DNA of 64,000 bases from Natronospira elongata (GCF_034931365.1 NZ_JAYGII010000006.1:70721-134720); one strand, 5' to 3'. Positions 1 through 8,605 are shown, counted from the stretch's first letter. Numbers and translations: made by a program. Notes: generated from the sequence alone by a model not told the origin.

Positions 1-600
1 GGTCACGATGTTCCAGGCATAACGATCATTGGAAGACGGTGTGGCCAGGGCAGGATTGGGGTAATAGGCCGCCTGAATATCCCAGTCCCCTGTCTGGTTC
101 ACGTATTTGATGCCGGCCTGATAGTCATCCTCAAAACCCAGGTAGTAGGGGACGCCAAACCAGTAGCTGTGTGAGGCGAAAGGCTGCAGGCCAAAAGGGA
201 CCTGGCTGATCCCGGTCTGGATCTGTGCCCCGCTCTCCAGCTCATAGCCGATCCAGGCATGATGGATGACGTCCATGTACTCATACCATCGATATTGGGC
301 GCTGATCTCCCATGGCCCCGAGCTACCCCTGGCTTCGATTCGAATAAGGTCGAAACGGAAGTCACCGAGGCGATCTTTCTGTTGGTCATTGAAACTGCTG
401 TACTCGAAATTCAACCAGGCTGCGCCACCCAGGGTGAAGTCACCATGGGTGCTCTCAAGCTCTCCGACCCTTTCCTTCAAGCCTTCTATCGCCTCACCCG
501 TTTGGCGAGGATCGCTATAATCTGGCTCCGCAAGGGCGGCAACGGCGAAGATCCACAGGCCACAGAGTGGGAACAGAAGATGCGACTTCGTCCTGTTCAT
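1..600 (-). CDS. Outer-membrane porin, N-terminal part (runs off the window edge)
   Basis: Reading leftward from an ATG at 600, 200 codons stay open to the window edge, so the C-terminus is missing. The protein opens with a signal peptide (basic MNRTKSHLL, hydrophobic core, AVAALA before EPDYS). A short helical stretch follows (EAIEGLKERVGELES), then alternating aromatic/polar strands such as GDFRFDLIRIEARG and WEISAQYRWYEYMDV, typical of a porin or phosphate-selective porin-like barrel. A GAGGT sequence about 9 nt upstream is a plausible ribosome site. It is the third gene of a leftward run: BCCT transporter, 28-nt gap, small protein, 43-nt gap, this gene. It may pass the solute the BCCT carrier takes up, but that is inference; substrate is unknown. 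Confidence 0.7.
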   Translation of the reverse strand, partial: MNRTKSHLLFPLCGLWIFAVAALAEPDYSDPRQTGEAIEGLKERVGELESTHGDFTLGGAAWLNFEYSSFNDQQKDRLGDFRFDLIRIEARGSSGPWEISAQYRWYEYMDVIHHAWIGYELESGAQIQTGISQVPFGLQPFASHSYWFGVPYYLGFEDDYQAGIKYVNQTGDWDIQAAYYPNPALATPSSNDRYAWNIVT

Positions 601-643
601 GGCGGTACCTCGCTGCCTCGTTGTTATTCATGCTTTAGCGGTT

Positions 644-1093
644 TTACTGTACCCAGTTCTTGTATCCCGCCAGGAAATCCTCGATGATCCCCTCTCGGGT
701 GAACTCTTCCAGTCGGAACGCCCGTTTCAGTCCGCCCGGGCGCTGAATTTCTGCCCGCGCTACTTCATTGTCTTCCTCGCCTGGCCGGATGACCGGCCAG
801 GCGAAGGACATATGATGGGCCGCATCCCCTCGGATTACATAGGAAAATTCCTCGGCATCATTCAGATAGACAACCAATCGCGCCTTGTACTTGCCGGGCG
901 TGATCTCCACTACGCGACCGTATTTCTCCAGCTCTTCCTTGATGTCCTCGAAGGCAGGTAACACCGGGTCCTGGATGAACTGCCGAATCTCCTCGCGGCG
1001 TTTTTCCACTCGCTCCTGGGCAGCCAACTGCTCTGAACGCGACTGAGAGGACTCCTCTACCATGCTTCGCAGTTTCTCTCGCCAGTTACTCAT
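644..1093 (-). CDS. Small acidic cytoplasmic protein of unknown function
   Basis: A 149-residue protein without signal peptide or membrane segment. Residues 1-60 are highly charged and predicted helical (EESSQSRSEQLAAQERVEKRREEI), perhaps a coiled coil. The second half looks like a mixed alpha/beta domain (YGRVVEITPGKYKARLVVYL, EEFSYVIRGD). The start is supported by AGGAG 8 nt before the ATG. It lies between the BCCT transporter and the porin with short gaps on both sides, so co-transcription is likely. I do not recognise the family. A role linked to the transporter can only be guessed from position. Confidence 0.75.
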   Translation of the reverse strand: MSNWREKLRSMVEESSQSRSEQLAAQERVEKRREEIRQFIQDPVLPAFEDIKEELEKYGRVVEITPGKYKARLVVYLNDAEEFSYVIRGDAAHHMSFAWPVIRPGEEDNEVARAEIQRPGGLKRAFRLEEFTREGIIEDFLAGYKNWVQ

Positions 1094-1120
1094 GGCTTTG
1101 CTCCTGTCTGTATGGTCTTT

Positions 1121-2659
1121 TCAGCGACTGTGATTCTGAGCGCCTCTGTCACGGGACAGACCACGATAAAGACTCCAGCAGATGACGAGCATGATCAGGC
1201 AGAAGGGCAGGGCCGTTGTGATGGCGGCGGCCTGAAGCGCCTCGAGGCCGCTTGTCGCATCCAGGTCCTCATTGTTGCCATTGCCATTGGTAATTGCCTG
1301 AGCACCGGCCAGGAGCAGAACTGCGGCGATGGCGCCCTCCAGGAGAGCCCAGAATACTCGTTGCCACTTGGGCGGGTTCAACTCACCTCCGGATGTGAGA
1401 GTGTCAATTACAAGAGAACCGGAATCAGAAGAAGTGATGAAATAGGTGGCGATGACAATCACCGCAACCATTGAGGTGAGCTGAGCCAATGGGAACTCAC
1501 CCAGCAATTGGAACAGCGCCGTTTCCGCGCTAGCCCCCGCCAGCTCGGCAAGATTGTTCAGTTCCATGTGGATGGCGGTGTTTCCAAAGATCGTCAGCCA
1601 GGCAAAGGTGAACAGTGCCGGTACGAGCAGGACGCCGCCCACGAATTCCCGGATGGAGCGCCCACGGCTGATTCTGGCAATGAACATGCCCACGAAGGGC
1701 GACCAGGAGATCCACCACCCCCAGTAGAACATGGTCCACGCTGACTGCCATTCCGGGCCCTTGTATGCATCAGTCTGGAAGCTCATCGCAACCAGATTGG
1801 ACAGGTAGTGGCCGGTCCCTTGTACGTAGGACATCAGCAGGAATGTCGTGGGGCCAAGGATAAAGACAAATAGCATCAGCCCAAGACCCAATACCAGGTT
1901 CATTTCACTGAGTCGCTTGATACCCTTGTCCAGTCCGGTAAAGACCGAGACTGTTGCGGCAAGGGTGATCACCGTAATCAGGATAATCTGATTGGTAACA
2001 TTGAAATCCATCCAGCCCAGATGGTGCAGGCCGGCATTGATCTGAGTGACGCCAATGCCCAGGGATGTGGCAATCCCGAACAAGGTGCCGAAGACGGCAA
2101 TGATCTCAACTGTATTGCCAATGGGGCCATAAATGCGCTTGCCGAGCACGGGGTAAAGCGTAGAGCGGATGGTCAGTGGCAGATCGTGCCGGTAGGCGAA
2201 GTAGGCCAGCGACAGACCGATCACGATATAGATTGCCCAGGCGTGCATGCCCCAATGGAAAAAGGTCAGGCGCATGGCCTCACGGGCTGCTTCCACACTG
2301 TCTTCAGTGCCGCTGGGTGGCGCGGCATAGTGGAAAAGCGGTTCCGCAACACTGAAGAACAGCAGGCCGATACCCATGCCGGCGCTGAATAGCATGGCGA
2401 ACCAGGAGAAACGTGTGTACTCCGGTTCATCGCCCGGCTTGCCCAGCGTGATTTTGCCGAAGCGGCTGAACAGGAGAAAGATGACAAAAGCAAGAAAGAT
2501 GGAAACGCTGAGAATGTAGAACCAGCCCAGGTTTTCCACGATGAAGGCCTGGATTGCGCCAAACCGTGCGCTGGCGTCCAGGGTGAATATGGCCGTGTAA
2601 AGTACGAATAATACCGCCAGAATAGCGGATGTGAAGAATATGACGGGATGGACCTTCAT
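1121..2659 (-). CDS. BCCT-family betaine/choline/carnitine transporter
   Basis: A 512-residue inner-membrane protein with about 12 hydrophobic segments, the usual BCCT length. The family signature sits at about residues 312-335 (WGWWISWSPFVGMFIARISR), and the glycine-rich GMGIGLLFFSVAEPL segment near residue 95 is also typical. BCCT carriers use sodium or proton gradients to import quaternary-ammonium osmolytes such as glycine betaine. The acidic C-terminal loop (NGNGNNEDLDATSGL) lies before the last membrane segment. The start is fixed by AAGGGAGGAAGC directly before the ATG. It heads a leftward run with a small protein and a porin. The substrate cannot be told from sequence. Osmoprotection would fit a salt-adapted host. 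Confidence 0.93.
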   Translation of the reverse strand: MKVHPVIFFTSAILAVLFVLYTAIFTLDASARFGAIQAFIVENLGWFYILSVSIFLAFVIFLLFSRFGKITLGKPGDEPEYTRFSWFAMLFSAGMGIGLLFFSVAEPLFHYAAPPSGTEDSVEAAREAMRLTFFHWGMHAWAIYIVIGLSLAYFAYRHDLPLTIRSTLYPVLGKRIYGPIGNTVEIIAVFGTLFGIATSLGIGVTQINAGLHHLGWMDFNVTNQIILITVITLAATVSVFTGLDKGIKRLSEMNLVLGLGLMLFVFILGPTTFLLMSYVQGTGHYLSNLVAMSFQTDAYKGPEWQSAWTMFYWGWWISWSPFVGMFIARISRGRSIREFVGGVLLVPALFTFAWLTIFGNTAIHMELNNLAELAGASAETALFQLLGEFPLAQLTSMVAVIVIATYFITSSDSGSLVIDTLTSGGELNPPKWQRVFWALLEGAIAAVLLLAGAQAITNGNGNNEDLDATSGLEALQAAAITTALPFCLIMLVICWSLYRGLSRDRGAQNHSR

Positions 2660-2852
2660 GCTTCCTCCCTTTGCAACATTATTCGGGCTAGCCGCCAGGC
2701 CGGTGGCGATAGCTTGTTAATCCACTACGCAGTGGCAGATTCGGTAAAGACCGGGCCGATGCGTATAGCCTAGCAGGCAAGTTGAATATCGCAATCACGG
2801 TCCACCACGCGGGTGACCGCAATTCAGGTCTTCGTCTCGGACGGAGGAAGTT

Positions 2853-3572
2853 TCACTGATTGTTTCGGTGCTGAAGGATCTGCTCGTAAACGAAGCCCTT
2901 GATGAAAACCCTATGGTGCTCCTCCAGGTCCATGAACTGCAATCCGTGGAGACAGGACTCGCCATCTTCACGGCTACTGTCTTGCTTTAAGTTCCGGATT
3001 TCTGCCTCTACCTGTATTCGGCTCTCACTTCCTGCGAAGGCAACAGTGAAATCCAGTTCCAGTTTCTCACCGACCTGGCCAAGGCAGGAATCGGCTTCCA
3101 GCAAGGCTCCAGCGGCGCTGATATCCAGAAGCCGCCCTTCACCGGATTCCTCGTCGGGTCGAAGGCAGCGGTAGCGGGTCGGCAGGTCCATGCTTACCCG
3201 TTCTTCCTGGCGGATGGTGACCTGCTCAATTGTGCGCGGATAGGCCAGATGCAGATAGTGCAATGGCTGAGTCGCGACCTTGCGCACCCAGGTGGTGAAA
3301 CCGTGAATCTCCGTGCCGGAGAGATACCGGACCGTGAGCATGTCATCAAGATAGAAGGGGGCTGGAGAGCCACCCTCCCGGGGGGTTGTTATCAGGAAGC
3401 TCTCTCCTTCCACGTAGCCGATCATGCGAGCGTTCCATCGTTTGGAGCGATCGCGATTGGCCCGTTGCAGGTTGACGACGGCGCCAACTGAGAGCGTCAA
3501 CTCCACCTTCTTGAGGGTATTGCCGCTTTCCTCGGCCAATTGACCTTCCCGTCCAATCTGTCGCGCTGACAT
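2853..3572 (-). CDS. PilZ-domain c-di-GMP receptor, YcgR-like flagellar brake type
   Basis: A 239-residue soluble protein. Residues about 25-118 resemble the YcgR N-terminal beta domain (VGAVVNLQRANRD, GTEIHGFTTWVRKV, PLHYLHLAYP). A PilZ domain follows with both c-di-GMP binding motifs intact: RQEER (residues 121-125, RxxxR) and DISAAG (150-155, DxSxxG). Proteins of this build bind c-di-GMP and slow flagellar rotation or act in surface switching. AAGGA lies 7 nt before the ATG. It appears to be a single-gene unit facing the BCCT promoter region. No flagellar genes are in the window, so the brake role rests on domain order alone. Confidence 0.88.
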   Translation of the reverse strand: MSARQIGREGQLAEESGNTLKKVELTLSVGAVVNLQRANRDRSKRWNARMIGYVEGESFLITTPREGGSPAPFYLDDMLTVRYLSGTEIHGFTTWVRKVATQPLHYLHLAYPRTIEQVTIRQEERVSMDLPTRYRCLRPDEESGEGRLLDISAAGALLEADSCLGQVGEKLELDFTVAFAGSESRIQVEAEIRNLKQDSSREDGESCLHGLQFMDLEEHHRVFIKGFVYEQILQHRNNQ

Positions 3573-3719
3573 GCGTTCGTCCTTGTAAAAAGAAGTCGGT
3601 TCCTATCGGGAGTGTAGCGGTGTGGGTATCCCCTGTCGCCTGGAGTGATGAATTTTCATGCTCCAAGGTGATTGCATTAATCAGAGTGGCAGGAAGCTGC
3701 TATTTGTATCCGTGCAGTC

Positions 3720-3769
3720 TGTGAACTGGTTCACAGAATTGCCCGGCCGTTGGGATTACAGTAACGCCA
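3720..3769 (+). promoter_or_regulatory. Putative CRP-type (class II) promoter of a short RNA
   Basis: TGTGA ACTGGT TCACA at 3720-3735 is a perfect CRP-type dyad (TGTGA-N6-TCACA). Its centre is 3727.5. For a class II site centred at -41.5 the start would be 3769 and the -10 hexamer 3757-3762; those bases read TACAGT. The geometry therefore fits exactly. The next coding gene on this strand is at 7201, so the promoter seems to serve a non-coding RNA. Matching sites precede both S8 protease genes. Confidence 0.6.
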
Positions 3770-3869
3770 ACCGCCATGCTCAGGGATAGCGGGGAGTGAG
3801 AAGAAGAAGGACGATGGGGGTCCACAAACGGTTGTCGCCTTGAGCCCGGCCTTGGCCGGGCCTTTTTTT
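3769..3869 (+). ncRNA. Candidate CRP-activated small RNA of about 101 nt
   Basis: The segment runs from the predicted start to a strong intrinsic terminator. It holds no credible gene: the only ATG with an upstream AAGGA (3814) opens 9 codons with spacing of just 2 nt. CAACCG at 3768-3773 can pair with CGGTTG at 3829-3834, closing the 5' end onto the pre-terminator segment. Small hairpins are possible inside (GCT/AGC around AGGGAT; GGAC/GTCC at 3809-3823). Three GGA triplets occur, two in possible loops, which could bind CsrA/RsmA. A G5 run and CAAAC at 3816-3829, 14 nt before the terminator stem, recur in the S8 leader. The RNA is inferred, not shown. Confidence 0.45.
3844..3869 (+). terminator. 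Rho-independent terminator of the candidate RNA
   Basis: GCCCGGC, loop CTTG, GCCGGGC, one C, then seven T. It is strong and oriented rightward, although no rightward coding gene precedes it. Confidence 0.85.
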
Positions 3870-3966
3870 GCCTGACGATTGATGCCGTACCTTATTCAGG
3901 GGGGAAGAAAATAAGGAGGCCAGGCCCCAGGGCTCGCGCGTTGGGGAAAGCGTGGTCACTCTCTTT

Positions 3967-3997
3967 AGCCGGCCCTTGGGGCCGGCTTTCTTTTATT
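3967..3997 (+). terminator. Second rightward intrinsic terminator, no gene upstream
   Basis: AGCCGGCC, a 5-nt loop, GGCCGGCT, then TTCTTTTATT. The T-tract makes it rightward, yet it sits just past the stop of the leftward epimerase gene. The 97 nt between the two terminators hold no gene I can support. It may end a second short RNA, back up the first terminator, or act weakly leftward. Confidence 0.65.
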
Positions 3998-4017
3998 CAG
4001 CCGCCCAATCAGTGCGA

Positions 4018-4974
4018 TTATCGTTTCGCCACTCGGCGCATATCGGCAAAGCGGGCGCGGAGCCCTTGGGAGCCAAGGTAGTTTGGCACCACGGCATCAA
4101 CACCGCTGGCCTCGATTCCAAGACGGGCGAGCCCATCCTCATTGCAGACATTGTCCACCTGCAGCGACCGATAGTTATCGCGGGTGAAGGGCTTGCCGGG
4201 CACCCATTCCATGACCCGGGCCTGCAGACGGGCGAGCAGATCCGGGAGCCCCACGATCCAGCGCCGCTTGCCCATGGTGGCGGCCGTGTACTCGACAATC
4301 TCACGCAGGCTCATCACATCCGGCCCGCAGAGCTGGTAGCGCTGGCCAATGGTGCTACGATCCCCCAGGGCGGCAAGAAAAGCCTCTACCACGTCACCGA
4401 CGTAAACCGGCTTGAGTCTCGCGTCCGGGCAGGCCAGGGGGATTACCGGCATCAGGCGAAGGAGCCCGGCAAAGCGGTTGAACAGGGTGTCCTCGGGCCC
4501 GAAAATGGCCGAGGGCTGGAAGATGGTGGGTTCCAGTTCACGATTGCTGTGAACCTGAATCAGGCCTTCGGCCTCCCCTTTGCTGCGCAGATTCTGGCTG
4601 GGGCCGCTGGCGTCTGCGCCCAGGCTGCTCATATGCAGAAGGCGTCTCACTCCGGTCTTCGTGCAGGCATCCAGAACCTTGCGGGTCAGTTCCACGTGGG
4701 CTTGACGGAAGGTCGCCCCTCGCCGTTTGGATTCGTTGAGAATCCCGACAAGATTGATGACCGCGTCCATGCCGCGAAATTCACGCTCCAGTACAGCCGG
4801 GTCATGGCAGTCGGCGGTCACAAGGCGAACGGTGGGCAGCACCGACAGCGCCTCATGACCCTGGGCATGCCGGGTCAGGATTTTGACCTGTACCCCGTCC
4901 CGGGCCAGCCTTGCGGCCAAATGCCTGCCGACGAAGCCAGTGCCGCCCAGCACGCAAACGCTGCGGTACTGCAT
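4018..4974 (-). CDS. NAD(P)-binding atypical SDR, complex I NDUFA9-like family
   Basis: A 318-residue protein with an N-terminal Rossmann motif (VLGGTGFVGRHLAARLARDG, residues about 8-27). Sequences typical of the NDUFA9-like epimerase group follow: AVINLVGILNE, HMSSLGADA, IFQPSAIFGPED, KPVYVGDVVEAF. Bacterial members are often called NAD-dependent epimerases but most lack the full catalytic Tyr-x-x-x-Lys; here the usual Tyr position is not evident. A role in quinone or respiratory-complex maintenance is possible but unproven. The ATG follows AAGGAGATATTC. It is 72 nt downstream of slt on the same strand, with its own possible -10 in the gap. Confidence 0.85.
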   Translation of the reverse strand: MQYRSVCVLGGTGFVGRHLAARLARDGVQVKILTRHAQGHEALSVLPTVRLVTADCHDPAVLEREFRGMDAVINLVGILNESKRRGATFRQAHVELTRKVLDACTKTGVRRLLHMSSLGADASGPSQNLRSKGEAEGLIQVHSNRELEPTIFQPSAIFGPEDTLFNRFAGLLRLMPVIPLACPDARLKPVYVGDVVEAFLAALGDRSTIGQRYQLCGPDVMSLREIVEYTAATMGKRRWIVGLPDLLARLQARVMEWVPGKPFTRDNYRSLQVDNVCNEDGLARLGIEASGVDAVVPNYLGSQGLRARFADMRRVAKR

Positions 4975-5011
4975 GAATATCTCCTTGACCGTGTGTACTC
5001 GAAGACCGGCT

Positions 5012-5017
5012 ATTCTA
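5012..5017 (-). promoter_or_regulatory. Possible -10 element for the epimerase gene
   Basis: On the minus strand this reads TAGAAT, 38 nt before the epimerase ATG. No clear -35 box was found. The gene may also be read from slt upstream. Confidence 0.3.
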
Positions 5018-5046
5018 TCAGCCGCGAGGGCGGGAATCAGGCGTGT

Positions 5047-7062
5047 TCAGCAGATCCCGGTGTCCTGCCCCTTACTGTCGCCTTCACCGCTTGAGTTTTC
5101 TGTTGTCCCTGGTTCCAGTGCATTGCAGGCCAGCTGTGGCAGCGTTCGGCCCACCGGCCTCAGGCGTCGCGCCAATGCGCCCTCTCCGTTGTCCAGACGC
5201 AGATCGTAGCCGATGCTGTGCCTCATGACCCGTCGAATGTAGCGTCGGGTCTCCTGGAAGGGAATGATTTCTGCCCAGATGTCGCCGTCGAGATGGCCAT
5301 TCTCGGGTAGCCAACTTTCAGCACGGTGTGGGCCCGCGTTGTAGGCCGCTGTCGCCACCAGCGGATGGTCGTCGAAACGATCCAGCATTTTTCTCAGATA
5401 GCCGGTCCCCAGGCGCACATTCTGTTCTGGCTGCAGAATATCCTGAGTGCCATTGAGCGGGAGATCCAGCTCTCTGGCCACATCCCGGGCCGTCGCGGGC
5501 ATGAGTTGCATTAGCCCCAGTGCACCCACATGAGAGCGGGCATCCGGCATGAACAGAGACTCTGCGCGCATGATGCTCCAGGCCCAGGCGGAATCCAATG
5601 ACAGTTCTTCCGCTGCGGGCTGTAACCATTCGGCAAAGGCAAGGGGGTAGTCAACGACCATGTCACCGCGGCAGCCGGCTCGGGCAGCGGTGATTACGGC
5701 TTCGGAGTTCCAGGCCCATTGAGCCGCCAGGACAGCGGCCTGGCAGCGCCCTTCTCGGTCCCGTTGAGCCACGGCATTGCGCCATTCCTGCCGTGCAGCC
5801 TGCGGCCAGTCCAGCGTGAGCAGCGTCCGCGCCAATTGCAGCTCCGCCGTTTCACTCAGGCTGTCCAGTTCACTGGGTTTGACCTCAATGGGTCTCAGCG
5901 AGGGCCGCGGTATCTCACCCGTGCGTTTCGATGCCAACAGACCGTAATAGTCCTGTTGCCGGCCCAGGCGCTGGTAGATGGCCAGCGCCGCTTTGTTTCG
6001 CCCCAGCTGTTCCAGGGCGCGAGCACGCCAGTATTGCCACTGGCGGCTGTCATCGTCGGGGTGACTGTCGATGGCCGCCAGTACCGCCTCCCAGTCCTCC
6101 AGGCGCAGCGCATTGCGGATTCGCCAGGCCCGGATGAATCCGTCGTTGGCGCTGCTCTCACTGAGCCATTGCTCTGCTTCGGGCAGATGCTGGCGGGCCG
6201 CCTCCAGTGCCAGGCGTCGGGTAAGCAGGAAGGCTTCCCGGTCACTGGTTTTCAGTCCATCGGCCAATGCCTGCTCCCAGCTTTGACGCGCTTCCCGAGG
6301 TGCCCGGCGGGCCAGGCGCTTGATCGCGGCAAGCAGGTCTTCCCGGTCCTGGGCCGGGGCGCTGGCTGGATCAATCGCGGTTATGACCGTCCGCGGTTGT
6401 GCGCGGATGGCCCGGAGCCGGGTTACCCGCCGGACCGCCTCCGTGCCCACATCCGGCGCCAGGCGTTCGGCCAGGGCCAGATTGTCGTTGCGCAGGGCGA
6501 GGCGATAACGTTCGGCGACCATGAAGTCAGTGATGATGCCCACCTGCCGAGCTTGGCGGAACAGGGGGTCACAGTCGGCGGGGAGATTCCGACCGGTCAG
6601 CCACAAGGCAGCAGCCTGATCCAGGACCTGATCCTTATCGCTCCGAGCCAGTCGGCCCCGCATGGCCAGGCATTGCAGGGCTTGATCCCGTTCACCCCGG
6701 TAGTGACGGCGGAAGGCCTGCCAGCGCTCGGCACGACCCAGGGCCAGCAACCACTCACGGCGAAAATCACTGGCAAAGGGGCGCTCACGGTGACGAGAAA
6801 TAAACCGTTCCACCTCCCCATCATCCAGTTCCGCCAGCCGCGGCCGCATCCAGGCCTTCTCCAGCCAGGGCATGGCGGGATGATGGCTGAATAACAGGCC
6901 GGGGTGTGGAAGCTCTTCCCCGGCCAGTATCTGCTGGGTGTAATCCCGAATTGCGGCATCACCGAAGGCCTTGGCATGGGCGCCGGGCAGGCAGCTCAGT
7001 GCCAGGACAAACAGCATCGGCCAGCAGCTGCGTGGCCAGGATTTCCCCAGTGGACTTGTCAT
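5047..7062 (-). CDS. slt: Soluble lytic murein transglycosylase (Slt70 type)
   Basis: With the start at 7062 the protein has 671 residues and begins with a signal peptide (MTSPLGKSWPRSCW, hydrophobic core, PGAHA). A longer reading to 7179 is possible, but a TATAAT lies at 7087-7092, so the message should begin near 7080; GGGAG stands 8-9 nt before the chosen ATG. The long alpha-superhelical U-domain (residues about 30-480) is followed by an SLT domain: RAESLFMPDA with the catalytic Glu near 501, GALGLMQLMPATA, then TAAYNAGPHRAESW. It cleaves peptidoglycan to 1,6-anhydro-muropeptides in the periplasm. Its length is near that of E. coli Slt70 (645). The tail after residue 640 is polar and may be disordered. 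Confidence 0.93.
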   Translation of the reverse strand: MTSPLGKSWPRSCWPMLFVLALSCLPGAHAKAFGDAAIRDYTQQILAGEELPHPGLLFSHHPAMPWLEKAWMRPRLAELDDGEVERFISRHRERPFASDFRREWLLALGRAERWQAFRRHYRGERDQALQCLAMRGRLARSDKDQVLDQAAALWLTGRNLPADCDPLFRQARQVGIITDFMVAERYRLALRNDNLALAERLAPDVGTEAVRRVTRLRAIRAQPRTVITAIDPASAPAQDREDLLAAIKRLARRAPREARQSWEQALADGLKTSDREAFLLTRRLALEAARQHLPEAEQWLSESSANDGFIRAWRIRNALRLEDWEAVLAAIDSHPDDDSRQWQYWRARALEQLGRNKAALAIYQRLGRQQDYYGLLASKRTGEIPRPSLRPIEVKPSELDSLSETAELQLARTLLTLDWPQAARQEWRNAVAQRDREGRCQAAVLAAQWAWNSEAVITAARAGCRGDMVVDYPLAFAEWLQPAAEELSLDSAWAWSIMRAESLFMPDARSHVGALGLMQLMPATARDVARELDLPLNGTQDILQPEQNVRLGTGYLRKMLDRFDDHPLVATAAYNAGPHRAESWLPENGHLDGDIWAEIIPFQETRRYIRRVMRHSIGYDLRLDNGEGALARRLRPVGRTLPQLACNALEPGTTENSSGEGDSKGQDTGIC

Positions 7063-7086
7063 TAACGAACTCCCTGAATCCATACC

Positions 7087-7092
7087 ATTATA
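7087..7092 (-). promoter_or_regulatory. -10 element of slt
   Basis: The minus strand reads TATAAT here, with TTCCAG 18 nt upstream as a weak -35. The predicted start (~7080) leaves about 18 nt of leader before the ATG at 7062 and argues against the longer slt reading frame. Confidence 0.6.
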
Positions 7093-7200
7093 GTGGCCGA
7101 GGGCGGCACCCTGGAATGACTTTCCGTTCTGATCGCCGCGCACTCGGTGTCGAGCGGTGATCGGCGTTACACTCGGCATGGGATCCAGAAGGAGAGAGGG

Positions 7201-8565
7201 ATGAGCATACGCAGTGTCAGTCCGCTAAGCGAAGAAGTGCTGGAGTCGGTGGAACCAATGGACGGAAGCGCGGTGGAGGCGGCACTGAGACAGACTGCCG
7301 AGGCCAGCCATGCCTGGGCGGCCATGTCGCTGGATGAACGCTGCCGCCGCCTCGGCCGGTTGGGTGACCGACTGCGAGCCAATCGCGACGAGGCAGCCGA
7401 GTGCATCACCCGGGAGATGGGCAAGTGTTTGCATGAAGCCAGGGCCGAGATCGAGAAATGTGCCTGGCTGTGCGATTTCTATGCCGACAACGCCCATCGC
7501 TTCCTGTCTGACGAGGGGATCAGCACCGAGGCGCGCAAAAGCTACATTGCTTACCAGCCACTCGGCACGGTGCTGGGCATCATGCCCTGGAATTTCCCCT
7601 TCTGGCAGGTGATCCGGTATGCCACGCCGGCCCTGACCGCAGGGAACACCGTGTTGCTCAAGCATGCACCCAATGTCCCGGCCTGCGCACGCATGCTGGA
7701 GGCCCTGTTCATGGAAGCCGGATTCGGAGACGGTGTGTTTCGCAACCTCTTCATCGAGACCGAGCAGATCAGACCGGTCATCGAGGATTCGAGGGTACAT
7801 GCGGTCACACTCACCGGCAGCGAGAAAGCCGGACGTATCGTGGCCGCCCAGGCTGGTGCCGCACTCAAGAAGACGGTATTGGAGCTGGGAGGTTCCGACC
7901 CATTCATCGTTCTGGATGATGCCGACCTGGGCGCGGCGGTAGAGGCTGCCGTCAAAGCGCGTTTCCAGGCCAATGGCCAAAGCTGCATAGCCGCCAAGCG
8001 CTTCATCCTTCAGGAGACTGTTGCAGACCGTTTCCTGGCCGCTTTCAGTGAGCAGGTGGAAGCCCTGTCCATGGGCGACCCCATGGATCCCCAGGTCACC
8101 CTGGGGCCAATGGCCCGTCGCGATTTACGTGACACCCTTCATGAGCAGGTGTGTGATGCCATCGACAAGGGTGCAAGGCCTCTGCTTGGTTGCGAATTGC
8201 CGGAAGGCCGGGGCTGGTTCTATCCCGCCTCGATCCTGGACGGCGTAGCCCCAGGTATGCGGGTATGGGAGGAAGAGGTTTTTGGGCCGGTCGTCAGCGT
8301 CATTCGAGTCCGTAATGATCAGGAGGCTCTGGCGGTGGCTAACGGCAGTCCCTATGGTCTGGGCGGCAGTGTCTGGACCCGCGAACTGGGGCGTGGTGAA
8401 GACCTTGCGCGGCGACTGGCCAGTGGCGGGGCCTATATCAATACCATGACCAAAAGTGATCCGCGCATGCCATTTGGAGGCATCAAGCGATCCGGATATG
8501 GCCGGGAGCTTGGCGCTTTCGGCCTCCGGGAGTTCGTCAACATCAAGACCGTGTGGATGGCTTGA
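7201..8565 (+). CDS. NAD(P)-dependent succinate-semialdehyde dehydrogenase (Sad/GabD-like)
   Basis: A 454-residue aldehyde dehydrogenase, the length of the short E. coli Sad (YneI) type. The start is set by AAGGAGAGAGGG directly before the ATG; an upstream in-frame ATG at 7147 lacks a ribosome site. Cofactor-fold and catalytic motifs are present: MPWNFPFWQ (128-136), TLTGSEKAG, LELGGSDPF with catalytic Glu228, and GQSCIAAKRF with nucleophile Cys262. The C-terminal PFGGIKRSGYGRELG segment is typical of the family. It oxidises succinate semialdehyde to succinate, at the end of GABA or putrescine breakdown. It is divergent from slt. The exact aldehyde is inferred. Confidence 0.87.
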   Translation: MSIRSVSPLSEEVLESVEPMDGSAVEAALRQTAEASHAWAAMSLDERCRRLGRLGDRLRANRDEAAECITREMGKCLHEARAEIEKCAWLCDFYADNAHRFLSDEGISTEARKSYIAYQPLGTVLGIMPWNFPFWQVIRYATPALTAGNTVLLKHAPNVPACARMLEALFMEAGFGDGVFRNLFIETEQIRPVIEDSRVHAVTLTGSEKAGRIVAAQAGAALKKTVLELGGSDPFIVLDDADLGAAVEAAVKARFQANGQSCIAAKRFILQETVADRFLAAFSEQVEALSMGDPMDPQVTLGPMARRDLRDTLHEQVCDAIDKGARPLLGCELPEGRGWFYPASILDGVAPGMRVWEEEVFGPVVSVIRVRNDQEALAVANGSPYGLGGSVWTRELGRGEDLARRLASGGAYINTMTKSDPRMPFGGIKRSGYGRELGAFGLREFVNIKTVWMA

Positions 8566-8605
8566 CGACCCATCATGCCATTGCCGGTGGCCGGGAGGCC
8601 GTGTC

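Noticed and set aside
3814..3843. Nine-codon frame inside the candidate RNA
   Set aside because: AAGGA is only 2 nt from the ATG, and the peptide is too short to judge. Conservation data would be needed.
7063..7179. N-terminal extension of Slt
   Set aside because: A TATAAT lies within it, and the signal peptide begins at the downstream ATG with its own ribosome site.
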